From Robiginitomaculum sp. (GTDB taxonomy: Bacteria > Pseudomonadota > Alphaproteobacteria > Caulobacterales > Maricaulaceae), in contig JALSHE010000001.1 of NCBI GenBank assembly GCA_026982415.1, forward strand, positions 1 to 64,000: 64,000 nt of DNA, in the 5' to 3' direction. The notes under the pieces were generated by a model that saw only the letters and a program-made list of their open reading frames with translations, was not told the DNA's origin and searched no databases. Each line of letters opens with the position of its first letter. Within the stretch, counting starts at the first letter, position 1. Shown here one piece after another: positions 15,511-24,221 of the stretch. The position numbers and the translations under genes were made by a program.

Positions 15511-16551
15511 ATGAATGATGAGCGTATCATAGACGGCGCACCGCAAATGGGGGACCGCAATGACAAGGCGCTACGGCCTTTGGCGTTTGAGGATTTCGTT
15601 GGCCAAAAGGCGTCCATTGCTAATCTCAAGGTCTTTGTTGATGCGGCAGGGCGGCGCGGTGAGGCTATGGATCATGTGATGCTTTCGGGGCCGCCGGGTC
15701 TTGGCAAAACCACATTGGCGCAAATTATTGCCCGGGAGCTTGGCGTCAATTTTCGCGCCACCTCTGGCCCCGTCATATCCAAGGCCGGAGATTTAGCGGC
15801 GCTATTGACCAATATGGAGCCGCGCGATGTTTTGTTTATTGATGAAATTCACAGGCTCAATCCAACAGTTGAGGAAATCTTGTACCCGGCCATGGAAGAC
15901 TATGAACTGGACCTCATCATCGGCGAAGGGCCAGCGGCGCGGAGCATCAAGATAGATTTATCGCCGTTCACGCTTATCGGCGCGACGACGCGGGCAGGGC
16001 TGTTGGCCACACCCTTGCGCGACAGGTTTGGCATTCCGGTGCGGCTGGAATTTTACGACGAGGTCGAACTGACCAAAATTGTGGTGCGCGGCGCTGGTAT
16101 GCTCGGACTGAATGTTAGCGCCGAAGGTGCGCACGAGATTGCACGGCGCGCACGCGGTACACCCCGCGTGGCTGGGCGTCTCTTGCGCCGGGTGCGGGAT
16201 TTGGCAGAGCATGCGAGGGCGGAAGTGATAGATGCCAAGGTCGCCGATGCGGCACTGCTACGGCTCGGGGTCGACGATATTGGTCTGGATAGTCAAGACA
16301 TGCGGTATTTATCGGCACTGTGCGAAATGTTCGGCGGTGGCCCTGTGGGCGCGGATACAATGGCGGCGGCACTGTCCGAAGCCCGTGATGCGTTGGAAGA
16401 TGTGATAGAGCCGTATCTGATACAAAAAGGCTTTTTGCAGCGCACACCGCGTGGTCGGGTGGCAACCCCACACGCATTCGCTCATTTGGGATTGGCGGCA
16501 CCGCTAAAACTAGAAACACCTACACTATTCACTGGATCAGATGATGGATAA
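15511..16551 (+). CDS. ruvB: Holliday junction branch migration helicase RuvB
   Basis: RuvB is the AAA+ motor of branch migration. The 346-residue product has [11 protein letters not shown], Walker [13 protein letters not shown], Walker [10 protein letters not shown], sensor [18 protein letters not shown] and the arginine-rich winged-helix tail ([16 protein letters not shown]). The track opens at GTG 15502; ATG 15511, with GGTGGGG upstream, fits the family start better. Its 3' end overlaps ybgC by 11 bp. Confidence 0.96.
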   Translation: MNDERIIDGAPQMGDRNDKALRPLAFEDFVGQKASIANLKVFVDAAGRRGEAMDHVMLSGPPGLGKTTLAQIIARELGVNFRATSGPVISKAGDLAALLTNMEPRDVLFIDEIHRLNPTVEEILYPAMEDYELDLIIGEGPAARSIKIDLSPFTLIGATTRAGLLATPLRDRFGIPVRLEFYDEVELTKIVVRGAGMLGLNVSAEGAHEIARRARGTPRVAGRLLRRVRDLAEHARAEVIDAKVADAALLRLGVDDIGLDSQDMRYLSALCEMFGGGPVGADTMAAALSEARDALEDVIEPYLIQKGFLQRTPRGRVATPHAFAHLGLAAPLKLETPTLFTGSDDG

Positions 16552-17005
16552 ATTACTTGATAAATCCCAACCTGATATGGGCTATTTCGATGGCCGATTG
16601 CATTACTACCCAATCCGGGTGTTCTATGAGGATACGGATTTTACTGGCGTGGTGTTTTACGCCAATTATTTGCGGTTTATGGAGCGGGCGCGGTCATCGT
16701 TTTTTCGTTTGGCCGGGATAAGCCACGCGGAACTCTTAGAGCGCGACGTGCCGCTCGCATTTGTTATCCGCAAGATTGAAATCGAGTACAAAAAACCTGC
16801 GCGTATTGACGACGCCTTGCTGATTAAAACCAGTTATGACAGATATAAAGGCCCACGTCTCTGGGTCTCTCAAGAGGTTTGGCGGGGCGAGGAGCTTCTG
16901 ACCACCGCATATAGTGAGGCCGCCTGCATAGACTTGAATGGCCGCCCAAGACGCCCAACCCCCGAGATGATAGAGAAATTACAGCCGTATTTTTTGCCGG
17001 GATAA
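16541..17005 (+). CDS. ybgC: Tol-Pal-associated acyl-CoA thioesterase YbgC
   Basis: This 154-residue hotdog-fold thioesterase has the signature [28 protein letters not shown], where the Asp of the 4-hydroxybenzoyl-CoA thioesterase class is present. It also has [21 protein letters not shown]. YbgC is found beside tolQ in most Proteobacteria and is thought to act on acyl-CoA or acyl-ACP in phospholipid metabolism. Start may be 16541 or 16544 (ATGATG). Confidence 0.93.
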   Translation: MMDKLLDKSQPDMGYFDGRLHYYPIRVFYEDTDFTGVVFYANYLRFMERARSSFFRLAGISHAELLERDVPLAFVIRKIEIEYKKPARIDDALLIKTSYDRYKGPRLWVSQEVWRGEELLTTAYSEAACIDLNGRPRRPTPEMIEKLQPYFLPG

Positions 17006-17100
17006 TATTATTAATAAGACACAAAGTCGTCGCCGGGTATGACCACAAGATACGGGGTTAGGCTTACCCTAAAGGGTCATAAATAAGCTGGTTTTCTGCG

Positions 17101-17538
17101 TTATTCTGGCATTGGCTTTGGCTCATTGACCACATCAAGTGGTTTCTCAACAACTGGTTTCTCAACAACTGGTTTCTCAACATTCAACTCACAAATGTCT
17201 GTCACTTCCTTGTTTTCTTCGTCGACATATATGAGATGTTCTGGCGTGACGACTTTGGTCCACGGTTCGCGGCGCTCAATGGGCGGTGTTTCGATCATAA
17301 TCCATTTTTTTGCGACATCGTCGTAGATTTGTTGTGGTTCTGTCTCGATAGAAACGATTGAGAAGCCGGACTTTGTCACAGCCGGAATTACGACCATTTT
17401 TAAAGTATTGATCGGGATGCAAGTTTGCTCGATCGGCGGCGGTGCCACGATCACTTCTTCCACGGGTTGGGTGGTTGTGCATGCGCCCAGAGTAACAAGT
17501 GGGGCTAGTATTGCAGTAGTGGTAAATACAGATTTCAT
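17101..17538 (-). CDS. Small lipoprotein with VEKPV repeats
   Basis: This gene lies on the opposite strand between ybgC and tolQ. The 145-residue product has a lipoprotein signal with lipobox TLGAC (Cys20). The mature part includes VVIPAVTKSGFSIVSIETEPQQIYDD, IETPPIERREPWTKVVTPEHLIYVDEE and a short C-terminal repeat VEKPVVEKPVVEKP, encoded by tandem 18-bp units at about 17140-17185. The first ATG of the track (17553) is less likely than 17538, which has AAAGG 7 bases upstream. No family is recognised. The IPAVTK motif also occurs in the giant repeat protein of this window, but similarity beyond that is weak. Confidence 0.65.
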   Translation of the reverse strand: MKSVFTTTAILAPLVTLGACTTTQPVEEVIVAPPPIEQTCIPINTLKMVVIPAVTKSGFSIVSIETEPQQIYDDVAKKWIMIETPPIERREPWTKVVTPEHLIYVDEENKEVTDICELNVEKPVVEKPVVEKPLDVVNEPKPMPE

Positions 17539-17787
17539 GTTGCGGCCTTTCATTATATGTCCATGTTTTACACAGAATATACGGCGAAACTATGGCGGGA
17601 ATTGACTAAAGGCAAGACAATAGCACCACTTTACTATTACAATTGAATAAGGTTCGAGGGTTTCCTATGCTTGTGATAGTGATTCCTTGTTGGTGGCGGT
17701 AGCTGATAAATTACCGTCTGTTAATTGGTATTACGCCACAATTTAGCCCAAGACGGTATTTAATATGTAGATGGAGACCTGCTTACA

Positions 17788-18537
17788 ATGAGTTTATTAC
17801 AAATTTTGCCGGAAATAAGCTTGAATATAGGCGTGTCGCCTATGTTGATCGCAAATGCATCGGCTGGAGGTTTTTCGCTGATAGAGCTATTTACCAGTGC
17901 CGACTGGGTTGTTAAATCGATCATGATTGGCTTGGCAATAGCTTCGATTTGGTCGTGGGCGATCATCATAGATAAAACCATAAACTTCCATTTGCTCAAA
18001 AAACGCGCCGCTAGTTTCGAGGAAACATTTTGGTCTGGGCGGACGCTTGACGAACTCGCCGAAGGGCTGGCGGGTGATACTCGTGACCCTATGGGCAGGG
18101 TGTTTACGGCGGCTATGCGCGAGTTTAAAGAGAGCCAGGTCAATCCGCGCGGCAATGATGTTGGCGGCACCCGCGAGCGCATTGACCGGGTTATGGGGCT
18201 AGTGGTCAACCGCGAACTGGCTAAGACTGAGCGCGGCATGACCGTGCTGGCGACGGTTGGTTCCGCATCGGTTTTTATCGGTTTGCTGGGTACGGTTTGG
18301 GGTATTATGAACACGTTTCGCGCTATTGATACGCGGGGAAATATTGACGTGTTGACGATTATACCGGGTATTATGGAAGCTTTATTTGCGACGGCTCTGG
18401 GGCTGGTGGCGGCGATTCCTGCGGTTATATTCTACAATAAATTCACAACTGATTTGGACAGGTATGCGGGCAGGCTCGACGGATATACGGACGAGTTATC
18501 GGCCATATTATCGCGCAAAATTGGCAAAGGTGGTTAG
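17788..18537 (+). CDS. tolQ: Tol-Pal system proton channel protein TolQ
   Basis: TolQ (249 residues) forms with TolR the proton-driven stator that energises TolA during outer-membrane constriction. It has three transmembrane helices: about 40-62 (VKSIMIGLAIASIWSWAIIID), then the conserved GLLGTVWGIMNTFRAI segment and the following EALFATALGLVAAIPAVIFYNKF helix. A GGAGA site precedes the ATG. It begins the tolQRAB-pal-cpoB run. Confidence 0.95.
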   Translation: MSLLQILPEISLNIGVSPMLIANASAGGFSLIELFTSADWVVKSIMIGLAIASIWSWAIIIDKTINFHLLKKRAASFEETFWSGRTLDELAEGLAGDTRDPMGRVFTAAMREFKESQVNPRGNDVGGTRERIDRVMGLVVNRELAKTERGMTVLATVGSASVFIGLLGTVWGIMNTFRAIDTRGNIDVLTIIPGIMEALFATALGLVAAIPAVIFYNKFTTDLDRYAGRLDGYTDELSAILSRKIGKGG

Positions 18538-18539
18538 TT

Positions 18540-18983
18540 ATGGCTATGGCGCAAATGGGACGGAGCGGCGGTGGGCGGCGCGGTCGCCGTGGGCGCCGTG
18601 GGCTGAATTCCGAAATTAATGTGACGCCTTTGGTCGACGTGATGTTGGTGCTGATGTTGATATTTATGGTGTTGGCCTCGGTTGTAGCGGCGGGCGTACC
18701 GATTGAACTGCCGAAAACCGATGCCAAGTCCATGCCAACACAGCAAAAACCCTTAACCGTTACCGTCGATATAAACGGCATAATTTACTTGCAAGAAGAA
18801 GTGGTAACGTTGGAAGAACTGAGGCCAAAGCTTATTGCGCTTGCAGGTGAGGGCTATGAAGAGCGGATTTATTTGCGCGGCGATGCGGGCGGTAATTACG
18901 GCCCAGTTATGAAAGCCATGGCCGCAATTAACGCGGCTGGTTTCTCAAATATAGGTTTGGTAACGGATCCTATACAAAAATAG
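18540..18983 (+). CDS. tolR: Tol-Pal system protein TolR
   Basis: This ExbD/TolR-family protein (147 residues) has a short Arg/Gly-rich N-terminal tail (GGGRRGRRGRRG). It then has LNSEINVTPLVDVMLVLMLIFMV, whose transmembrane Asp carries the proton pathway, and a periplasmic domain ending in YGPVMKAMAAINAAGFSNIGLVTDP. It starts 2 bp after tolQ. Confidence 0.95.
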   Translation: MAMAQMGRSGGGRRGRRGRRGLNSEINVTPLVDVMLVLMLIFMVLASVVAAGVPIELPKTDAKSMPTQQKPLTVTVDINGIIYLQEEVVTLEELRPKLIALAGEGYEERIYLRGDAGGNYGPVMKAMAAINAAGFSNIGLVTDPIQK

Positions 18984-18997
18984 GGCACATTCACTTT

Positions 18998-19792
18998 ATG
19001 AAATTCGGTCTGCCCATATCATTTACCTTTCATGTCTTGTTCGTGATGGCTGGACTTCTGTTGTGGTCTCGGCATGTGGAGCAATTGCCGCAGTCCAATA
19101 TTATCCCTCTGAAATTGGTAACCGTAGCGGACATAACTGATGTTAAGCCAACCCGTAGCGAAGACGAAATCCTGCAGCCGGATGAGCAAAGTGAAAAGCC
19201 GGTAATTCTTGATGTGCCATTGGAGCAGACCATACCAGATAAGACGCCAATTACACCTGTACCGGAACCAGTACAGCCGATACCCGATCCACCCAGTCCT
19301 GATGAAACGGATACCAAAGCCGTAGTAAGTCCGCCTGCATTTGATTTAGATGCGCTGGAAAAGGCTTTTGATAATGTTCGTAAAAATAATCCTGATGCAG
19401 CTACCCAGAAAATCCTGACCAATGAGAGCCAAGAAGCCGCTATTGCTGACAATTCAAGAATGGGTTCAGGCGCCCAGACTAGCGCCACTGTTAATGCGTT
19501 GGATTATATTCGCGCCCGCCTGCATGATTGCTGGATAGTTGACATGGGCGCAGTTGATTATCAAAATTTGGTTGTTGAAGTGCGGTTATTGCTCAATAGG
19601 GACGGCAGTATCGCAGAGGCGACTGTGCTGAACAATGCTGAAATAATAGCATCTCCGAACAGGGCTTGGCCTGTAGCGCGGCACAATGCTATGACTGCGC
19701 TTCGTAAATGCGCCCCTTACAATGGTTTGCTTAGTATCGATTATAATGTATGGAAAGACCTACGGCTTCATTTGAATCCAGGAGAGAATTAA
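18998..19792 (+). CDS. tolA: TolA-like energy-transducing protein
   Basis: This 264-residue protein has one N-terminal membrane helix (SFTFHVLFVMAGLLLW). A Pro/Asp/Glu-rich periplasmic linker (TPVPEPVQPIPDPPSPDE) and a C-terminal TonB/TolA-like domain (ARLHDCWIVDMGAVDYQNLVVEVRLLLNRDGSIAEATVL) follow. Position between tolR and tolB identifies it. The linker is short and lacks the long helix of enterobacterial TolA, as often in alphaproteobacteria. Confidence 0.9.
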   Translation: MKFGLPISFTFHVLFVMAGLLLWSRHVEQLPQSNIIPLKLVTVADITDVKPTRSEDEILQPDEQSEKPVILDVPLEQTIPDKTPITPVPEPVQPIPDPPSPDETDTKAVVSPPAFDLDALEKAFDNVRKNNPDAATQKILTNESQEAAIADNSRMGSGAQTSATVNALDYIRARLHDCWIVDMGAVDYQNLVVEVRLLLNRDGSIAEATVLNNAEIIASPNRAWPVARHNAMTALRKCAPYNGLLSIDYNVWKDLRLHLNPGEN

Positions 19793-21165
19793 TGAACACT
19801 GCACGAGAATTTACAGGAGCATCAAGTTTTTATGGGGGCTTGTCTCAAGTTATGAAATTTTTATTGCTTACGGTAGCACTCATTATGGGCATGTTTGTAT
19901 CGTTTCAAGCCCGCGCCCAGTTGGAAATCGACATAGTCCACGGTGCGCCGGAACCTCTCCCAGTTGCCATTCCGGATTTTCTATCCAGCCACCCGGAGAC
20001 CGACCAGATTGCCAAAGATATAGCGTCTGTCATAGCTGCTGATTTGGAGCGTTCCGGCCTGTTTCGCGTGCTGGATAAATCCATGTATATCGAGAAACAG
20101 ACCGATATAAATTACCAGCCGAGCTTTGCCGATTGGCGTTTGATAAATGCCAAAGCTTTGCTGTCCGGCAAAATTGTGCGTGAGGGATCCAACCGCCTTA
20201 AAGTCGAATTCCGGCTTTGGGATATTTACGGTACTGAGCAATTAGACGGCAAACGACTAGCCACGACGCCAGATAATTGGCGGCGCATTGCTCACAAAAT
20301 CTCTGACAATATTTATAAACGCTTGACCGGAGAGGGCGGGTATTTCGATAGCCGCATTGTCTATATTTCAGAGAGCGGCCCCAAAACCAACCGCCGCAAA
20401 CGTCTCGCGATCATGGATGCGGACGGCGATAACCCACAATATTTATTGGCCGGGGCTGATTTGGTATTAACGCCGCGTTTCTCCCCAACGGCTCAAACTA
20501 TTACCTACCTTTCATGGGAAACCGGGCGTTCACAAGTCTATTTGCTGGATATAGAAACGGGACGGCGCGAACTGTTGGGTAATTTTCCCAACATGACCAT
20601 TTCACCTAGATTTTCCCCTGATGGCCGCAAGTTGATTTTCTCCATGATCAAGAAAGGTAATAGCGACATCTATGTGTTTGATTTGCGCTCCCGTTCCACC
20701 ACGCGCTTAACCACCAATCAGGCTATTGACGTATCGCCAAGCTTCTCGCCTGACGGGCGTAAAGTGGTGTTTAATTCCGACAGAGGCGGTTCGCCGCAGC
20801 TTTATACGATGAATGCGGACGGCTCCAATGTGCGTCGCCTCAGCTTTGGCGCAGGGCGGTATACGGCACCAGCGTGGTCGCCGCGCGGGGATTTAATCGC
20901 TTTTACCAAGAGTAATAAAGGCAAGTTTCACATTGGTGTTATCAATGCTAAGGACGGAAAAGGCGAACGCTTGCTAACAAATTCCTATTTGGACGAAGGG
21001 CCAACTTGGTCACCAAATGGCCGTGTTATTTTGTTTACGCGCGAGGGACGCGGTATAAGTGGACGTTCCGCTATATGGTCTGTGGACCTGACCGGGCGCA
21101 ATTTACGTAAAGTACCGACGCCAGGCGCGGCATCTGATCCGGCATGGTCACCAATATTGCCCTAA
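19792..21165 (+). CDS. tolB: Tol-Pal system beta-propeller protein TolB
   Basis: TolB (457 residues) is a periplasmic protein with an N-terminal domain (LEIDIVHGAPEPLPVAIPDF) and a six-bladed beta-propeller. Propeller repeats such as SPRFSPDGRKLIFS, SPSFSPDGRKVVFNSDRGG and GPTWSPNGRVILFT are visible. The ATG at 19792 overlaps the tolA stop (TAATG) and has GGAGAG upstream; it gives a long signal sequence cleaved near ARAQ. The internal ATG at 19852 would give a more ordinary signal peptide but has a poor ribosome site. Confidence 0.95.
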   Translation: MNTAREFTGASSFYGGLSQVMKFLLLTVALIMGMFVSFQARAQLEIDIVHGAPEPLPVAIPDFLSSHPETDQIAKDIASVIAADLERSGLFRVLDKSMYIEKQTDINYQPSFADWRLINAKALLSGKIVREGSNRLKVEFRLWDIYGTEQLDGKRLATTPDNWRRIAHKISDNIYKRLTGEGGYFDSRIVYISESGPKTNRRKRLAIMDADGDNPQYLLAGADLVLTPRFSPTAQTITYLSWETGRSQVYLLDIETGRRELLGNFPNMTISPRFSPDGRKLIFSMIKKGNSDIYVFDLRSRSTTRLTTNQAIDVSPSFSPDGRKVVFNSDRGGSPQLYTMNADGSNVRRLSFGAGRYTAPAWSPRGDLIAFTKSNKGKFHIGVINAKDGKGERLLTNSYLDEGPTWSPNGRVILFTREGRGISGRSAIWSVDLTGRNLRKVPTPGAASDPAWSPILP

Positions 21166-21195
21166 TTTGGGCACATTTATTCGCAAGGGTTCAAC

Positions 21196-21223
21196 TTGAC
21201 ACATTGTTTCATGGCGTTAGCTT
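21196..21223 (+). promoter_or_regulatory. Possible promoter upstream of pal
   Basis: A consensus TTGACA lies at 21196-21201 in the 103-bp gap between tolB and pal. A weak -10-like TAGCTT follows 16 bp later. The -35 match is exact but the -10 is poor, so this is only a candidate internal promoter. Confidence 0.3.
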
Positions 21224-21268
21224 GAATATATCATTAACCAAAAATTGGTTGGGAAAAGAGAGAAGAAA

Positions 21269-21844
21269 ATGAATACGAAAACTATTGTACTCGCAGTTGT
21301 AATGTTAGCCCTTTCGGCTTGCGCGACGACACCTAAGCAACAAGAAATCATCCAAACTCAACCACGTGCAGAAGTACCTGCGCCGGTAATAGTGGAGCCT
21401 GAACCTGAAGCACCAATCGAGCCTGCGCCTGTCGAAGAGGCTGCGCCGGTTATTCCCCAAGGGCCTCAACCCGGTACTGCGGACCATTTTAAATATATGT
21501 CGGGCGAAGACCGCGTGTATTTTGGCTATAATGAATATAGTTTAACGCCACAAACCCGCGAAATTTTAAAATCTCAAGCCAGTTGGTTGCAGCAGTACAA
21601 TAACGCCATCATCGTTATTGGTGGCAATGCAGATGAGCGCGGAACTCGTGAATACAATCTGGCACTTGGTGCGCGCCGCGCCGATGCGGTCAAAGCATTT
21701 TTAGTCAGTCAGGGCGTGGCACCGGGGCGGATAACCACCGTGTCATACGGCAAAGAGCGCCCAATCGATGGCCGTTCTAACGAGGCAGCTTGGGCGCTGA
21801 ACCGCAATGCTCACTCTGTGGTATTGGTTGGTGGCAGTAGTTAA
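21269..21844 (+). CDS. pal: Peptidoglycan-associated lipoprotein Pal
   Basis: Pal (191 residues) is an outer-membrane lipoprotein with lipobox ALSAC (Cys18) and a Pro/Glu-rich linker. The OmpA-like peptidoglycan-binding domain has VYFGYNEYSLTPQTREILKSQASWL, GGNADERGTREYNLALGARRADAVK and GRITTVSYGKERP. The track start is a TTG; ATG 21269 with AGAGAAG upstream is chosen. Confidence 0.95.
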   Translation: MNTKTIVLAVVMLALSACATTPKQQEIIQTQPRAEVPAPVIVEPEPEAPIEPAPVEEAAPVIPQGPQPGTADHFKYMSGEDRVYFGYNEYSLTPQTREILKSQASWLQQYNNAIIVIGGNADERGTREYNLALGARRADAVKAFLVSQGVAPGRITTVSYGKERPIDGRSNEAAWALNRNAHSVVLVGGSS

Positions 21845-21946
21845 CTGCAATAAATTACAAACTTAACTGCACTTTAACGATACGCGCCTTATTTCTGCCA
21901 TTAGGGTATGGATAAATTATTGGGTTCTGCCTGAATAAGGATTATT

Positions 21947-22816
21947 ATGCGTATTTCATTTCTATTTCTCAGTGTTGTTTTGTTAATCGGCTCTGCCTTG
22001 CCAGCCCATGCGGCTAGCAAGAGGGAGTTGGAGGCTAAGATTATTCTGCTTGAGCAACGTCTTGCGACGTTGGAAAACCGGATGCTTACGGGTGACCCCG
22101 CTGCGGAAAGATTGATGCAGCGCATGGATGCATTGGAGACCTCCCAGCGCTCTATGACAGGCGAAATCGAGCGCTTACGGTATGAACAGAGTACGTTACA
22201 AGAGCAAGTTAAAGCATTGGCATCGCAAATCACACTCATGCAAAGCGCTAATGATGAAATGCGCAACAAGTTGAATGCAGTTGCTCCACAAACCTCCGCC
22301 CGGCAAGGGTACGGCGCCGCCTCTTATAGCAATGGTCGTTCAGGCGGCGTGTATGCAGGCGGCACGGCTATTCCCAGGTCGCCGAGTACTGCCGAGTTAC
22401 CTGCCTCTGGCACGAACAATATCGGGCTGGATAATGACATATCAAAATTAGCCCTTGTTGGCCAAGACCGGATGAACGAGGGTGATTTTTCCGGCGCCCA
22501 AAGGGCGTTTCAACAATATCTGGATTTAAACCCGGATGCACGCGACAGAGGCGATGTATATTTCTGGCTGGGCGAGACCTATTATGCCAAGTCCGGATTC
22601 TCCAGTGCCGCCGACGCTTATATTGCCTCTATGCGTGCCGCCCCCAAAGGCGACTATGCACCCGAAGCTATGGTTAAATTAGCGGCGACGGCTCGTGCGC
22701 TCGGCAAAAAAGATATGGCATGTAAAACCTTGGCCAGCTTCCCGGTGCAATATCCCAAAGCCGTACTTGCGGTGCGCAAGAAAGCCCAAATTGAGAATTT
22801 GCGCAGTGGATGTTGA
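21947..22816 (+). CDS. cpoB: Cell division coordinator CpoB / YbgF
   Basis: The 289-residue periplasmic protein has a signal peptide ending near AHAAS. An N-terminal coiled coil follows (SKRELEAKIILLEQRLATLENR, LQEQVKALASQ). C-terminal TPR-like repeats complete it (ALVGQDRMNEGDFSGAQRAFQQYLDLNPDARDRGDVYFWLGETYYAKS). CpoB coordinates peptidoglycan synthesis with Tol-Pal driven constriction. Its end overlaps tilS by 11 bp. Confidence 0.93.
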   Translation: MRISFLFLSVVLLIGSALPAHAASKRELEAKIILLEQRLATLENRMLTGDPAAERLMQRMDALETSQRSMTGEIERLRYEQSTLQEQVKALASQITLMQSANDEMRNKLNAVAPQTSARQGYGAASYSNGRSGGVYAGGTAIPRSPSTAELPASGTNNIGLDNDISKLALVGQDRMNEGDFSGAQRAFQQYLDLNPDARDRGDVYFWLGETYYAKSGFSSAADAYIASMRAAPKGDYAPEAMVKLAATARALGKKDMACKTLASFPVQYPKAVLAVRKKAQIENLRSGC

Positions 22817-24125
22817 GGCTAAAGCCTTTGGTCAACTAACCCAGTGGGGTATTCCGCGCAATGAATTAATAGCCATCGCTTTTTCGGGAGGTGGTGACAG
22901 TACCGCGCTTTTGTCATTGATGATAAAGTGGAATAGTGCGCAATCTGTTCAAGCTTTCATTGTCGATCACCGCTTAAGGCCCGGCTCAGGTACAGAAGCA
23001 GAATTAGCCCGATCAAGGGCGCAAGCAATGGGTGCCAGCGCACGAGTTCTTTCCTGTGCATGGCCATATGAGAAACCTGGCGAAGTACCAACAACAGGCA
23101 TTCAAGAAAAAGCCCGTAATGCCCGCTATCAACTCCTCGGTGATGCGTGCCGGGAGCAGGGCATAAAAACCCTCATGCTTGGACATAACCGGGGCGACCA
23201 AGCGGAAACCGTGTTCATGCGTCAACAAGCCGGGAGTGGTTGGCGGGGATTGGCGGGTATTAAGTGCCGTATTGAAGCCCCCATTTGGCCGGCTTTGCGG
23301 GGGGTGAAAATTCTGCGGCCATTGTTGGGATGTGGCCGTGTAGAGTTGCGTTCTTACAATAAAAACAATAACTTATCATGGATAGATGATCCGTCTAATG
23401 ACAGCCGTGCATTTGCACGTATCCGCGCCCGCGCGTATTTAGATACGCATTTAGACGAAAAGCAAAATCTATTGACTATGGCCAAGGCGGCAAATTTTAT
23501 TTTGGCGCAAGAGCAGGTTTTGCTAAGCGAATTTATTCAATCAACAACGAAAATACATGATTGGGGGGGCGTAAATTTGCTGCCTGGTTTCTGCACGGCC
23601 AAACTTGGCCAAGTCGCAGAAGCTTTGAAATATTTGCTCCCCGCACTTTCCGGTGACGCATTCCCCCCAAGCACTGAAAAGCGCATGAACCTTGCGCGGC
23701 GCCTCCGTGCCAAAGGATTCTCCGGTGCTACGCTCGGCGGTGTTCGGTGCGTGCCACAGGAGGACGGAATTTTGTGTGTGCGGGATTTAGGCGTGTTGCT
23801 TGGCCGTGCCAAAGTCCCTGCTGTCCGCCCGATACAATTACAAACAAATGAAACAAAGATATGGGATAGTCGTTTTGCCATCACTACGGGGAGAGATAGT
23901 GTGTCAGTAGATGCGCTCGGGAATTGGGTTGATACATTGGATAAGTCGCAAAAACAGTCTCTATCGAGTTGTCCCCAAGTTGCGCGTGGAGGTCTACCCG
24001 TTTTCGTACTCGGGAACCAAGTTAAATTCATCCCGTTTGTGGATTCCCATGCCGACAATCAAGGTTTTTCCGTTCGAACGTTGACGAGTGAACGCTTGCG
24101 CTCACTTTTAGGCGAGTTTGACTGA
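22806..24125 (+). CDS. tilS: tRNA(Ile)-lysidine synthetase TilS
   Basis: TilS modifies the wobble cytidine of tRNA-Ile(CAU) to lysidine. The PP-loop is IAIAFSGGGDSTALLS, followed by FIVDHRLRPGSG, LGHNRGDQAETVFMR and the WIDDPSNDSRAFARIRAR motif. The track ORF begins inside cpoB; the first reasonable start is GTG 22806, giving 439 residues and an 11-bp overlap with cpoB. The ribosome site is weak, as expected for a coupled gene. Confidence 0.93.
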   Translation: MDVEAKAFGQLTQWGIPRNELIAIAFSGGGDSTALLSLMIKWNSAQSVQAFIVDHRLRPGSGTEAELARSRAQAMGASARVLSCAWPYEKPGEVPTTGIQEKARNARYQLLGDACREQGIKTLMLGHNRGDQAETVFMRQQAGSGWRGLAGIKCRIEAPIWPALRGVKILRPLLGCGRVELRSYNKNNNLSWIDDPSNDSRAFARIRARAYLDTHLDEKQNLLTMAKAANFILAQEQVLLSEFIQSTTKIHDWGGVNLLPGFCTAKLGQVAEALKYLLPALSGDAFPPSTEKRMNLARRLRAKGFSGATLGGVRCVPQEDGILCVRDLGVLLGRAKVPAVRPIQLQTNETKIWDSRFAITTGRDSVSVDALGNWVDTLDKSQKQSLSSCPQVARGGLPVFVLGNQVKFIPFVDSHADNQGFSVRTLTSERLRSLLGEFD

Positions 24126-24221
24126 TATATTTCACGTTTTGCCCTTACTCTTTAGGAATTGCCACTTATATAGTATAATTCATACTGTGATCATTTGAGC
24201 TGATAAAAGGAATATATAACA

